DNA of 28,597 nucleotides, from contig NWUY0303974916.1 in NCBI GenBank assembly GCA_004151065.3, forward strand, positions 1 through 28,597, given 5' to 3'. Numbering within the stretch: position 1 is the stretch's first letter; each line of letters opens with the position of its first letter. Below are positions 1-9,890 of this stretch, in pieces. Below the pieces are notes generated by a model. The model made no database searches, had not been told where the DNA came from, and saw nothing but the letters and a program-made list of their open reading frames with translations. The position numbers were made by a program, and so were the translations under genes. The DNA comes from Larix sibirica (Eukaryota; Streptophyta; Pinopsida; Pinales; Pinaceae).

Positions 1-27
1 GACCAAAGGTATACTTGCTTGACCGAA

Positions 28-50
28 GGGAGGGCAAGGGAGGGCAAGGG
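28..50. repeat. 10-bp tandem repeat, 2.3 copies
   Basis: The unit gggagggcaa occurs perfectly at 28-37 and 38-47 and is followed by a partial third copy (ggg). It is short and purine-rich, with no associated reading frame. It is probably a replication-slippage product and sits immediately before the first degenerate repeat block. Confidence 0.8.
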
Positions 51-84
51 CGTATAATGATGCAAAGCCAGTAATGTTTCCTGA

Positions 85-1150
85 CGGCCTTCCTTCCTTG
101 AACTGGTTGGAATGTGGTGTTCCTGGAACTGAGGCTGGTTCAATTGAGTCTGTTGGGAATAACTCCTTCAAATGATCCAAATGCTTATGCTTTGAATGCT
201 AATGAAACTGAGAAAGCTGGGAACGCTGATATGACTTTTGAAACTGGTTCTACTGCTTATGTCACTTATCCTGGGAATGAAAAGGATTCAACCCTTGGCC
301 CCAAATTCTATTTATGTTGGATCAACTGCTGCTGGAAATGATCCTGGTAATGCTAGTCGTAGCGCTGCTCCTTCTGCTGATTCAACAACTTGTGCTGGGA
401 ATTCTGATCCTGGTTTGGCTGGTCGTAGTGCTGCTCTTGGAACTGCTGGTCGTTCTTCTGCAGGGAATGCTTTTTCCTGGGTATGCCACTGGTTTTGATG
501 CTGCTGGGAATTCTTTTGCTGTTCCTTATGCTCCTGGGAATTCTGTTGGTTCGACCGGTGCTTATGGCCTATTCTCTTTACCTTCCTTTGCTGGTTGTAA
601 TGCTCGTTGTACTGTGCTTTTGGACCACGGCTGCTGGGAATGCTATCGGGAATGAATGATCCGGTTCGAATGCTGCTCCCCTTATCCTATCTTTGCTTTT
701 TCCAGTGCTGCTTATTGGAATCCGTGCCCAAATAACCTTGTTCAACTGATCCTGCTGGTTCAACTTATTATTCCCAGGATCATTTATAGCAACAACTTTG
801 AATGATCAAAATGCTTCTTTTGGGAACATTGCTTCTTCAACTAATAAAGCTGGTTCAATTGATGCCCCGGGAACTGAGGAAGCTGGGAATCCGGGTTACA
901 CTGGTTATGCCAGAACTGATCCTGAAAAATAATGCTGCCAGTGAAACTGGTGATGTTTGTCGTTCTGACGCTTCGACTGCTGCTTATGAAAATGCCCCTC
1001 TTCCACTAATGTGCAAATGCTCTTGGAACTGATCCTGGTCATTCTTGTATTGCTTGTACTGGTCCTCCTTGTGCTGCCGGGAATAAGGATGGCTCAACTG
1101 GTGATCCGGGAACTGCTAGAAATGCTTATACGGCTGCTCCTTCCGCTGCT
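85..1150 (+). repeat. Degenerate 3-nt-periodic repeat block 1 (Ala/Gly/Asn/Ser/Thr-like)
   Basis: This stretch of about 1.07 kb is built from recurring words: gctgctgggaatgct, ccttcaactggt, gatcctggtaat, ggaactgctggt. Read in the favoured frame (for example 328-470) it gives peptide such as GSTAAGNDPGNASRSAAPSA, but the frame slips and stops every 50-100 codons. Shifted frames give artificial Leu/Val/Met-rich runs (314-655). The 24-mer at 869-892 (gggaactgaggaagctgggа-type word) recurs in block 2 at 13947-13970 with one mismatch. No start site, RBS-like signal or conserved domain is visible. It could be an expanded low-complexity coding relic or a purely trinucleotide-driven repeat expansion. 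A functional gene is unlikely because of the frame breaks. Confidence 0.7.
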
Positions 1151-1504
1151 TGCAGTTTAATAAGCATTCGTCCCAGCGTCCCCATGAGCAGTTTAACCAA
1201 CATTTCAATTATCAGTTGAAGGCCCATCCCATTCATCCTAGCAATCGTAGCAAGGCCATCTCACCTAGCCGGCAGAAATGAATCAAACCAAATTGGGAAT
1301 TCAAAAGACCCGAACCAACCTTGATTTATTGAGTGCTGCCTGCCCAATTCATTCTGCCAGGAAAAGAAGTAGGGTACAGCATCTATTTACCCCTTCCCTT
1401 GGTTCCAAACACCCACCTAGAGACCTATACCTGTTCTACCTATGCCACTTGCTTCATTCATCGCTTACTTTTTTGGGACTGCCTATTATCGGTTTACCTC
1501 TGAG
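1151..1504. other. Intergenic stretch, no gene recognised
   Basis: An 89-residue open frame on the plus strand (1278-1547) covers most of this stretch, but its sequence has no motif I recognise. Its end overlaps a dispersed inverted repeat. I see no tRNA, rRNA or intron signature here. Confidence 0.5.
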
Positions 1505-1514
1505 AAACGGTAGC

Positions 1515-1557
1515 TCGCCAAGCATTGACGACAATCAGCAGGCGTAGTCCTTGCCTT
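1515..1557 (-). repeat. Dispersed repeat, inverted partner of 12174-12212
   Basis: The reverse complement of this segment reads aaggcaaggactacgc, then a variable middle, then tcaatgcttggcga. The same two blocks (16 and 14 identical bases) occur in direct orientation at 12174-12212 with a slightly shorter middle. The pair lies about 10.7 kb apart in opposite orientation. This shows a copied segment that has since diverged. No gene is associated with either copy. Confidence 0.7.
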
Positions 1558-1689
1558 ATGGACCTACCTATTTATAGCCCATTAAGGTAAGGTGAGTTAA
1601 TAGAAAAAAGGTAAACTATTAGGTAGGAGTCTTTGGTTTCTAATTAATTCTTTTTTTCTACCTACCCCAATGGAGGGGGCCGATGGGAG

Positions 1690-1945
1690 GGAGCAGTCTA
1701 GTTTCGGCCTACAAAAAATGGGGGGACGGGTTCGACCTAAACTAAAAAGGGACCTTAAGGAGCCAGTTTAAACCTTACAACATGAGCAGGGCATTATTGT
1801 TGTTTCAAACTACAAAAGAGGGCCAGCCTATCAAATAAAGAAGCCTTCTTGTTTTGACTCACAAAAGAAAAGAGAGGCGGGTTCGACCTCAACATTGAAG
1901 CCTTCTAGTTTAAACCTCACCACGGAGATATTTTGAAAGTAACCA
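1690..1945. repeat. Diverged tandem repeat, unit about 50 bp
   Basis: Several decayed units share the order: gaagccttctagtttaa-like start, a cctcacaaaa-like middle, then gggttcgacct. The word gggttcgacct is exact near 1728-1738 and 1879-1889, about 151 bp apart, which fits three units of roughly 50 bp. The gaagccttct start appears at about 1839 and 1896. The words gttcgacct and gtttaaacct resemble a tRNA T-arm only by chance, since no matching acceptor or anticodon arm exists. Confidence 0.55.
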
Positions 1946-2139
1946 CCTACCCGCGGAGATTCATGAAAGGACTGGACCAACCTAACCACGATTATTAATT
2001 ATTGCTTTATACCTCCCCTAAAATAAAGGGTCCCATTAGGGTCCGCTACTGGAAAGTCATCCATGATTGTCCGCTACCACCATGAGTGAGTCCACTCCGG
2101 GAACCTAACAATAACCTTCGTGCATAGCGTATCAGCGGA

Positions 2140-2388
2140 TTGCCTTGTTTTACTTACCGCTCTTTTGGGGTTTCATCAAAAGCGGCGCGCCGGGGCAGGA
2201 TCTTTATCGCTTTGATTGCCGGGGCGGGCTATAGCGGCTTGTCAGGGCGGAATAGTGATCGCTTCAATTGTCTAGGAATGGACAAAGAAGATCGGTTAAT
2301 TTGGTCGATTCGACGGGAGGGCTTGGTCTTTATAGCTTCGATTGACTCAAGGAAAAGGGCTCAAGAAGAAGAAGCCTGCTTGCCTTAG
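2140..2388 (+). other. Unassigned 82-codon open frame with internal repeats
   Basis: The open frame begins with an ATG and ends at TAG. I do not recognise the predicted peptide. The DNA contains three related words: gatctttatcgctttgattg (from 2199), gtgatcgcttcaattgtc (from 2255) and ggtctttatagcttcgattg (from 2325). The frame therefore looks like a decayed internally repeated segment that happens to stay open. It is somewhat richer in CpG and GC than its flanks. There is no domain, signal peptide or membrane segment to support function. Confidence 0.25.
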
Positions 2389-2700
2389 TAAAATAATTTA
2401 TATAGCTCTATTAGCGCCCACCCATGGCAGACCCCGGTCAGCAAATAAAGGTTTCAATTTACACTTCCAACTGATTTTAAAAATATCCTTCCCCTAAACG
2501 GGAAAGCGCCCTCCGGGTCCTTCACATTTTCTATTTTCATTTATATAAACCTTTCATAGGGGGGAGTACAATTGGGATCCCTTCATCGCGGGTACTCGAA
2601 ATGATCTCTTATTAATGAAGATTGGAATTTGAAAAAGTTTCACTATGTTAGGCATAATTTATTCATTGGCTGGGCGGGGATACTCGCTTTAGCTACTGCG

Positions 2701-2772
2701 CTTGGCTTTGATACTCCGCTTGGCTTTGATACTCCGCTTGGCTTTGATACTCCGCTTGGCTTTGATACTCGA
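2701..2772. repeat. 18-bp tandem repeat, 4 copies
   Basis: The unit cttggctttgatactccg is perfect at 2701-2718, 2719-2736 and 2737-2754. A fourth copy at 2755-2772 differs only in its last two bases. Because 18 is divisible by three, all frames stay open, which creates small overlapping open frames on both strands (2629-2883 plus, 2643-2837 minus). Those are artefacts of the array. The near-perfect identity implies a recent duplication compared with the other, diverged arrays in this window. Confidence 0.95.
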
Positions 2773-2960
2773 GCTGGGCTACCTGGATCGTCTACCAGTT
2801 CGAGAAAACATATTCCCTTTCGTACCTCGGTCCTCATTCGCCATTATTGGCTTATTTTTGCTCTTTTTGAGAAAAAAAGGTAAATTTATAATCAAACCTA
2901 TTAAATGGATTGATTTACTTAACTAGACCATTTCAGATCGTTAAAAACTATATATTGGAA

Positions 2961-2968
2961 GGGGGGGG
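2961..2968. repeat. Homopolymer run of 8 G
   Basis: Eight consecutive G follow tatattggaa. This is one of about ten G or C runs of 7-11 bases in the window. Confidence 0.9.
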
Positions 2969-3200
2969 ATTACCTTGTGGTGATTCGATAACAGGATCAG
3001 GTACTAGTAAAGACAGGCATTGCTTGGATCGGTTGGACAAACACATAACGGAAGCTTACTCGATTTAGAAATCGAACCTCTACGATGTAAAGAAATGTTA
3101 TCAAATTTTTTGATAATGCTACTTAAATGAAAATCACCTGTTAAGCAAGGGTTGTCATCTAATTTACTAACACCTGTGCTACCGATCTTTGCGCGAGTCA

Positions 3201-3256
3201 TTTATTCTTGGATTTTTTGGAACCAATGCGCGATGCTTACTTACACGATGCACCTG
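3201..3256. repeat. Dispersed direct repeat, copy 1 (partner 11021-11076)
   Basis: Both copies begin tttattcttgga, continue ttggaaccaatgc, then a variable core, then cttacttac and gcacctg. The partner at 11021-11076 has the same order and length with roughly one difference in five. A related half-copy (cttggatgttttggaaacaatgg) precedes the partner near 10979. No coding function is visible. Confidence 0.7.
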
Positions 3257-3399
3257 AGGATATTTGCCATAATGCTAGGAAGCTAGTGCCTTTCAGGAAA
3301 GGGAGGGGGTAATGCCCGGATAGCTTTGGATTGCCCACATATACTTATATATAGGACATATGTTACCCACCTGAAGGATGTGTTTCAACTTTTTTGTTA

Positions 3400-3560
3400 C
3401 TTACACCTCCTGGGAATGAGGATTGGTTCCATAAAGCGCATACATAACGTAATATGAAAGCGTAATGGGATATGCGGAAAGGATATGCGTTAATGCATAT
3501 TGAATAGGGAATGGGGCTTGGGCAGGGTAAGTGAAAGGGGTAAGTTAGTAGTAACTGTGT
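3400..3560 (+). repeat. Purine-skewed G/A/T-rich repeat stretch
   Basis: The plus strand is rich in words like gtaatgggatatgcgg, gaatagggaatgggg and gggtaagt. The same style occurs on the plus strand at 23880-24070. Its complement is at about 11250-11660 (cgcattacccagttcgc, caatccgcacctgcccac). This suggests a short-word repeat family with a consistent purine/pyrimidine strand bias. The minus-strand open frame covering 3363-3629 is a by-product of this composition. Confidence 0.4.
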
Positions 3561-3578
3561 TCCGTATGGGTAAGTGCT

Positions 3579-3650
3579 ATTCCCGAAGGGGTCTTCTTCC
3601 TTCTGTTTCCCGAAAGGGGTCCTCCTCATTATTATTCCCGAAAGGTTTAT
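3579..3650. repeat. 27-28-bp tandem repeat, about 2.6 copies
   Basis: The units start with attcccgaaggggtc (3579), tttcccgaaaggggtc (3606) and attcccgaaagg (3634). Each of the first two is followed by a pyrimidine-rich cttcttcc- or cctcctcatt-like tail. The spacings are 27 and 28 bases. Confidence 0.75.
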
Positions 3651-3744
3651 TATCTCTCTCTGTCAAGTCTGCATGAGAATGACTGACTGTCTACTGTCTG
3701 TCAATGTCCTTCTGTCTATGTATACTGTATATGACACGTTTAAC

Positions 3745-3870
3745 TGGTAACACACATATAATAACCCACCACCTCCTCTTCTGATTTTAATACATGGGAA
3801 ATCGAGAACAGCGCGTAGAACGCCTTCTTTTGGGTACGAGGTATAACTGGTTACGTAAAACTCCTGGGCT
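3745..3870 (+). repeat. Member of the cacacata...actggttacgtaaaactcc family
   Basis: The segment reads cacacatataataaccca, then a catggg word, then aactggttacgtaaaact and cctgggct at 3845-3870. The same ordered words recur near 10238-10282, 16081-16120, 16200-16230 and 16440-16605. This copy carries the best example of the right-hand part. Confidence 0.55.
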
Positions 3871-4337
3871 TAAATTTGTAATGCCCTCTTAAATCCTTCC
3901 TAACATATGATACATCTCTACGTGATACTCGCATCAATGGCTAGAGGAGCTAGAGCTATTACTTAAGGCAGTTTATCTATAGGCTTAGTAAGGCTAAAAG
4001 CAAGTGGAACTGCTTTCACTCTTAAAGACCTTAAGGCATGCATGGGACTAATACTACCGGGAGTCAATAGGGCTACTAATTCTCTTAAATATTACCTTTT
4101 TTCTGAAGTTTACCTAACATACCTAGATATAAAAATAGAGACAGCAATATATAGATATCGCCATATCTACGACCCGGAGGGACTCACCTTAGGTACGAGG
4201 GTGAGGTTTCACTTTGCCACATTGTAATTTGTAATCTGTTACTATTATTACTAGTAAATCGATAGGGAGGAGTGGTAATCCCACATTATCCCATTAATTC
4301 ATATGGGACTTAGATGCGGGTTATAAGTAAGATCCAA

Positions 4338-4370
4338 ATATGAAAAAGGCACCAGGTTGGAGGCTAAAAC
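4338..4370. repeat. Dispersed direct repeat (partner 25560-25592)
   Basis: Both copies follow the pattern atatgaaa..ggca..aggttggag.ctgg/aaa..c over about 33 bases, with roughly three quarters identity. The copies are 21 kb apart in the same orientation. The first copy overlaps the start of the coding-like island at 4357. Confidence 0.5.
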
Positions 4371-4985
4371 CGGTTTTTTGTTTTCCGGTAATTTATTAAA
4401 CCCTTCAAATGCTGTTCTTTTTAAAGATCAACCTCCGTTTGAGGAGGAGACGAGGCTTGTCCTCCACCGTGGTACAGAAATATATATATTAGAATTCTTT
4501 TTTTTATCTATTCACCCTGGTATCAGCACACCCAGTAAAGATTCATGCTTCTACTACTTATGGCCAACGTGGAATCTACTCGTCTCATCACGCCCAAGTA
4601 ATAACAGACCGAAGTTCTTGAATCAACTTCAAAATGAATCAGTTTTATCATCAACCTGGTCTCTCTTCACCCTGTTGATACTTTTTTTCTACAAAATTTA
4701 AGGAGATCCCCAAACAAATATGAAAGGTCAGTTTTAGGTATAGAAAAAATAGATTTATACATTATGTATCTATTGCTAAATCATTATAACATATATAGAT
4801 AATAACTGGAAAAACTTCCTGCATGTGAAGCCGTAGAGTCATGTGAAGCCGTAGAGTTATATCATTATTTGGATTTCATTTCATTAGAGGATTTGAAGCT
4901 GGTTCATACTACTATTAAATTATATGGAAAATACGTAATTTATCAGACTTGTAGAGGATTGATTGTCAGCTTGCTTATGCTTTAG
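4357..4985 (+). pseudogene. Decayed coding-like island, family unknown
   Basis: Three consecutive open stretches suggest one broken reading frame. The first, 4357-4704 (frame from a TTG codon), has about 114 codons and a peptide including EEETRLVLHRGTEIYI and FLSIHPGISTPSK. A second frame opens at 4638 and runs to a double TAATAA at 4800-4805, with peptide including NKYERSVLGIEKIDLYIMY. The same frame continues from 4806 to TAG at 4983, with peptide including LYHYLDFISLEDLKLVHTT and KLYGKYVIYQTCRG. The amino-acid composition (Lys, Tyr, Ile, Leu and Glu mixtures) looks like a real protein rather than random translation. One frameshift and two stops would have to be invoked. I do not recognise the family. 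A remnant of a mitochondrial plasmid or selfish-element gene is possible but only inferred. The in-frame 18-bp duplication at 4822-4857 lies within it. Confidence 0.35.
4822..4857. repeat. 18-bp perfect tandem duplication
   Basis: The unit catgtgaagccgtagagt is present twice without mismatch at 4822-4839 and 4840-4857. In the frame of the surrounding coding-like island it adds six residues (the CEAVES/CEAVEL pair) without shifting the frame. Confidence 0.95.
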
Positions 4986-5600
4986 CAGGACTAACAACCC
5001 CAACACCAAAAGTGCCTGAACTCCGAGATCTTTAGCTCAATAAATGCAAAAAGGTGTGGGTCGTGTCGGATAATCAAAATTGAAAATGAGTTGAATCTAT
5101 TTTTACGCATTCTTCCCCTTGCGCGAGACCTTAGAACAATGTCACGCTTCTTTTTTACAAAGTCTCCTACTCAAGTGATTAGCTCTACAGGGTACCTATA
5201 CAGCTAGGAATAATGAATAAGATAAATTCCACTGGGGAAAAGTAAATCCCAAATCTACGAAATCGCATAAGCAGAGAGGAAATAAAACAAAACAAAGTCC
5301 CCATTTGGTTTGGGACATTTACAAATTCCCTCTGATGCACTGCCAATCAATATAAAATGGAAAGTCGAAAGCTCATTTATCTTACTTTGGGAACTACTAA
5401 TTATTAGGGCTAACCTTTCTTCGTGAGGTGAGTCCTAATTTGATGGTAAAATGAATCCACACTCATCGGGGATATATAATAAGAGGAGGTTCCGCTATGA
5501 CCTATTACTATACAATGTATATAATATATACCTGTTTTTGCTAAAACGCATATCTACGTTTTCTAGGTCCCTACTTGTTACTAACTGGGCAATGAACAAC
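4986..5600. other. Intergenic stretch, no gene recognised
   Basis: This is an AT-moderate stretch without a convincing reading frame, tRNA or repeat that I can define. A plus-strand open frame starting at 5451 shows no recognisable motif and runs into the degenerate repeats at 5.6 kb. Confidence 0.45.
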
Positions 5601-6660
5601 CCGGTTACGGCCGATGCCAGAGCTGCTAGCGGCTCAGGGAGACTCTGCCTGGTCCATGGATACGTTGCACTTGATCTTCATATCCGTACATACATGCATA
5701 AGTTTACCTTGGACTTGGCTCCCTACGTTTGCCCCTGGACTAGCTCTACTAGTTTTAACAAATGATATTGGCATAAATAAATGTTCATACCTGGACAACT
5801 TTACAACCTACTATTTAGTTTGGGCTAGTTGATGCTAGTGGAGATCCACTACTTATAGGTGGTGCTAGATAACTAGGCCATGCCCGTTCAATCCATCCAT
5901 ATGATCTCTCCACGTGGTTCATATACAATGTTGCCATGGGCCCCAGTCGTGCTTATTAAATCTGAAGTCTCCATTCAACCAAGTGCTAGCTTTGGTGGAT
6001 GCCAGCAAACCTAACTACCTAGATTTGGCATGGAGACGTTGCTCCTCCTATAATGATCTCCTATAATATAGTTCCACTAGCTATACTACTGCAATAAACC
6101 TATTAAAATAGCATAGATAAGTTTACACTTGAACTTGCATGCTCTACTTGGGGCTCCTAGATTGGCTCCTAGCATCATCTAGTTACACTAGCTCTTTACT
6201 ATATGATATCGCAAAAAGTTTACCTTCTTGTCTGCAGACCTCATTGCAAGCCATATCTACTCTTACACTTGAACTAGCATTTCTACCTGTTACTATATGA
6301 TGTTGCCATAGATATGTTAACCATACCATTCAATTTGTTCCACCAGTCATTTTCATAAATATATGAAATATGGACCTTTTTTATTTCAATATCTACGTTA
6401 TTGCCATGTAGCTTCCCTCATTGCAGCCATATACACTCTACGTGTTACCACATGTCCATATGATGAAGGCTCTGGATCTCTGGCTACTCCACTTGGACCT
6501 ACTCGACTGGGCTACTTGCTTGAGAGCAATGTAGCATGGAATGGAAAAGTAGTTATTGCCATTGCCATGAACCGAATCTACTACAAACTAGTGTTCATAT
6601 TTGATTTTGGCTATATAAAATTGTTCCTATAAAATATCAGCAGCATATAGAAGTTTACCT
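5600..6660 (+). repeat. Region of degenerate interspersed repeats
   Basis: Recurring words include gcataagtttaccttggacttgg (near 5695), catagataagtttacacttgaacttgc (near 6112), cttacacttgaactagc (near 6261) and agaagtttaccttgtc (near 6646). Also recurrent are gatattggcata, gatatcgca and gatgttgccata near 5766, 6207 and 6300. Units seem to be 100-400 bp and heavily diverged. Open frames here (5451-5765, 5614-5832, 6363-6632) show no family signature and are probably incidental. Confidence 0.45.
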
Positions 6661-7100
6661 TGTCAGAGAGACCATCACCCTACATAGTCCAGTTAATATG
6701 GTAGGGTCTGCAGTCCCAATTATGCTGCTAGATCCCCATCGACAACATAGAGTTGTTTCTAGAACCAGAGAACTAATCTCCTTATACTTTGCATATAGCT
6801 CTGTGTTCATATATGATGATGCATAAATATGAATTGTCATTACACACAGCAATGGATGCCCAGTTAGAGACGTCGTGCCCAAGCCCAGCAGGTAAGAAGA
6901 AAGGTGGTCAAAGAGCACTTAACTGTAAAGATATGGTAAATTTAGAAAGGAAGGGTGGCATGTATCCAGATCACGAGTTTTACTATAACTACTCTCCATA
7001 GATATTCCTCCCCGATAAGCTTTAAGTTGTTGATCTCCTCGAACTACGATAAGCTTTTATTTACTCTTCCTCTCCCATGAGATCTTACTCTTTGAAGAAC
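6661..7100. other. Intergenic stretch, no gene recognised
   Basis: Short open frames exist on both strands (6655-6918 minus, 6789-7001 plus), but they overlap each other antiparallel and have no recognisable motif. The word gtgttcatatatgat near 6803 resembles agtgttcatatttgat near 6590, which suggests diverged repeat content spreading from the preceding region. Confidence 0.4.
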
Positions 7101-7268
7101 TAACTTTTATAGTATTGTTCTGTGTTATAAAGCTTAAGACGATCTTCACTCAATGGACGAGACTATATTATTAAATAGGCTTGTTTCTCTGGACTAAAGC
7201 TAGTGTCCACATAGGGGGGGCTTACTGGTACAGACTATTAGGGCTTGCTTAAGGCTTTCACTCTCTTT
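7100..7268 (+). repeat. Dispersed repeat cluster (partners near 15.98 kb, 17.24 kb and 23.0 kb)
   Basis: The part from gaactaac through gcttaag and tggacgagact to about 7190 aligns with 22996-23085. The part ggcttgtttctctgg, ...ccacataggggg..ct..gtaca.act.ttagggcttg.ct (7168-7250) aligns with 15977-16055. The word tgcttaaggctttcactctct (7248-7268) recurs near 17237-17256. So this stretch is a mosaic of at least three dispersed repeats. Confidence 0.55.
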
Positions 7269-7399
7269 CTTTTTCATAGAAGTAAACGTTCCAATCCATA
7301 CCCCATTCAATGCATACCCGAGAGAGAAAAAAGAAAAGGAAGAGTCACTTAAAATGTTAAGTTGGGGCAATATATAGATTGATTTCCGCATAGGTTTTT

Positions 7400-9600
7400 T
7401 ATTCAACGGGCCACTATTTAAGTCGTGAAAATACCAGTGTTAAGATGTCTAATATAACCAATCTAGAATGAGCCTGGTCTATACAGTTGAACACTTTAGG
7501 TGCCAAGTTGAGCAGGTTTATCTAATATCAGTAGGTCGAAAGAGGTAAGGCAAGTATAAATTCAATTCCCCTATCTGTGCAATCCCCCGTTCGTTAAATT
7601 TCATTATTCTGAAATAAAAACCTAAGTACTTTAAGCCGTCAGTTGGACCAAGGCACGTGTCCCCAACGAGGACCCATAGGTCTCCTCATACTCGTACCTC
7701 ATATGAGTGTTTACGTAAACAAAACCCGAAATGATAAGGTTTTAAATAAACCCTATACCTCCTAGCGACTCCACTTGGTGGCTAATACCTTGCCCCTATC
7801 CCTTATAGAGCGAGTTTCCAAAATGGAGGTTTTGAATCACAAACTTTTATTTCCTTTCCGCTTCCTCCTTCCCTTTCTGTCTTCCCATCTATTGGGATTA
7901 TTGCCCAGGATAAAACAGGATTAAACTATATGAATACCCTTCTTTTCAACCGTTTTCATCCAACCAATCACACGCGGGTTTCACTCCCTACGTATTATAT
8001 TATATATGTAACAAATGCGGAATGGGCAGAACAAAGATAATAGAACACCCCGCTGAATACCATCAGGAGAAGAAAGCTATTAACCGCCAATCAAGCCCCA
8101 TCCCCCAAAAGTGGAATTTTCATTTTCCCCAACCCGACAGCAGGAGGGCGATTTATTTGTACCTCAGCCTCACATCTCCGCACCTAAAACCCCCTTCCAC
8201 TCTAAACACCCCCGAACTGGGAAAAACCCGACACCGGATGAAAATCCGAGACCGAACCCCCAGAGCTCCCGTACCCCATAGCACAACTACTTTTGACGAA
8301 AAGGAAGAATAGTTGGCTATCTCCAGTGAAAAGGGTAGGGTATAGCGGACACACCTTTAATATCTAGAATTTACTAGTAAAAGGACAAGACCCTCTTTCT
8401 TTGCTAAAGCGTAATTATATAAGGAATGACTGGAATAATAAACCACATGATGCATTTTAAAGGGCGTTTTATGCTCAAAACATAGCATTATATTAACCTA
8501 GTCCCGCCCTGTCCTGTAAAAACTAGGCTTTTTTATGTTGTAAATAAATAAAGGAAATATCTTCTTTCAATATATTGAAAATATAGGTTTGCTGCTGCCG
8601 GTTTCACTGTTTCACTAGATGGGTCGCTGGTGTAGTTTGGGATGTCTGCCAGCAGCCCTTGGTTCTTGGACCATACGGGGTGGTTAATATCCTAGCAAGC
8701 AGGGTCCCACTCAAACTAAAAACAATTTTGCCATCCTGCCTATTTGTTCGAAACGTTGTTAAATAGTCATTCTTAATTAGATAAAATGTCACGTATGTTA
8801 AGTTGGTCAGTAATGGATAAACATAATAGTTTCCGGGGAGCTCAAATGGCCATAGAATTGGTTTATATCCATAATCTGCCTATTTATATAACTGCTCTGC
8901 CTAAGCTTTTATCTCCTTCCCGCCTTATCGGAAGGAAAGTAAGACAAATATCTTAGTAACCCATCCCAGCTATGACTGACATCAAGTGGATTTCAACTTT
9001 GCGTAAACTCTTGGCTCTACTATTGGCATCCATTAAATGCCCCTTCTTTCGGCAACCAACCTCCTGGGGATGACCGGTGGTTAATGAGGGGTTAGGATAC
9101 TTCGCCGCCGATATCCCTCCTTCATCGGGAGAGGGTCTTCTCTCAGCAAGGCCTCCCGACAAGGTCTCCTTCCTGTGTATATTGGCACCTACTGGGGATC
9201 AAGTCTTGGATCGACTACCAGATCTATCCGGGCAAGCATCACTCATTCATCCACCTCCCTGACTGGATTCCCTGACAAGCGTGATTGCAACAAAGTGTCT
9301 GTAACATGATCTCCTAAACTGGTGCATTGTGAGTAATGCATCATTGATAAGTTTGATAACATTTTCCATAATTATGTAGCGGTAGAGGTAAAGCTAGAGA
9401 TTGAGGGTTCCTCCGTAGAGGGAATAGATCCAAGTTCAAGGGCTATGGCTTCTGTGGGAATGCCCTTTAGGCTATGACTGGTTTAACTGACACTAGTAGG
9501 CACAGACTAGACTTAATGCACGGACAAAATTGAACATAGCCTCATGCATCGACCAATAGTTTTATGCTGACCGACAGAGGTTAATTAACTTACTATTAGG
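7400..9600. other. Long intergenic stretch, no gene recognised
   Basis: There is no tRNA, rRNA or standard organelle gene visible in these 2.2 kb. A 96-codon plus-strand frame (8022-8312) is proline- and arginine-rich with no motif I know. Minus 8604-8792 and the antiparallel pair near 8953-9262 are likewise unassigned. The word gtttcactgtttcac near 8604 is the complement of gtgaaacagtgaaacc near 15226 and resembles gtgaaacagtgacaac near 22754, so it is a small dispersed word. Confidence 0.45.
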
Positions 9601-9890
9601 CTCCTTAGGTCGCTTCCTATCGCTCCTCAGGTCGCTGTATAGGCCTTACAATTGATCCTCAGGTAGCTATCCGATATCCCTAATATCCATAAGTCATTAT
9701 ACGAGCCCTATAGAGCCTTAAGCTCAACGATAGAACCTCGAGTGGGACCTTCCTATACTATTTTCCAAATACCAATTCTACGGCATCTACAGACCCTGAA
9801 GCACAACGATAGCACCTAGAGTTGGTCCTAGCCTAGATCCCGAACCCTATTCTACAGCCCATACAGAGCCTGAAGCACCACGATTCGGTT
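9601..9890. repeat. Two adjacent diverged tandem arrays
   Basis: At 9600-9675 the word ctcctcaggtcgct and relatives (ctccttaggtcgct, tcctcaggtagct) occurs three times. At 9709-9787 and 9788-9861 there are two units of about 74-79 bp that begin tatagagccttaagctcaac and tacagaccctgaagcacaac, both continuing gatag.acct.gagt.gg.cct. A third partial unit starts tacagagcctgaagcaccac at 9862. No coding signal is present. Confidence 0.65.

Noticed and set aside
314-655. 113-codon Leu/Val-rich open frame that looks like a membrane protein
   Set aside because: It is the off-phase reading of Ala/Gly/Asn repeat words in block 1 and contains no domain. The same effect recurs in block 2 (13552-14019) and block 3 (21115-21402).
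1728-1889. tRNA T-arm-like words gggttcgacct
   Set aside because: No acceptor, D or anticodon arms can be placed around either copy. The word belongs to the 50-bp tandem unit.
2701-2772. CRISPR-like array
   Set aside because: The repeats are contiguous with no spacers between them, so this is a plain tandem repeat.
2643-2837. Minus-strand frame with a repeated GVSKPS peptide
   Set aside because: It is simply the antisense of the 18-bp tandem repeat, which keeps all frames open.
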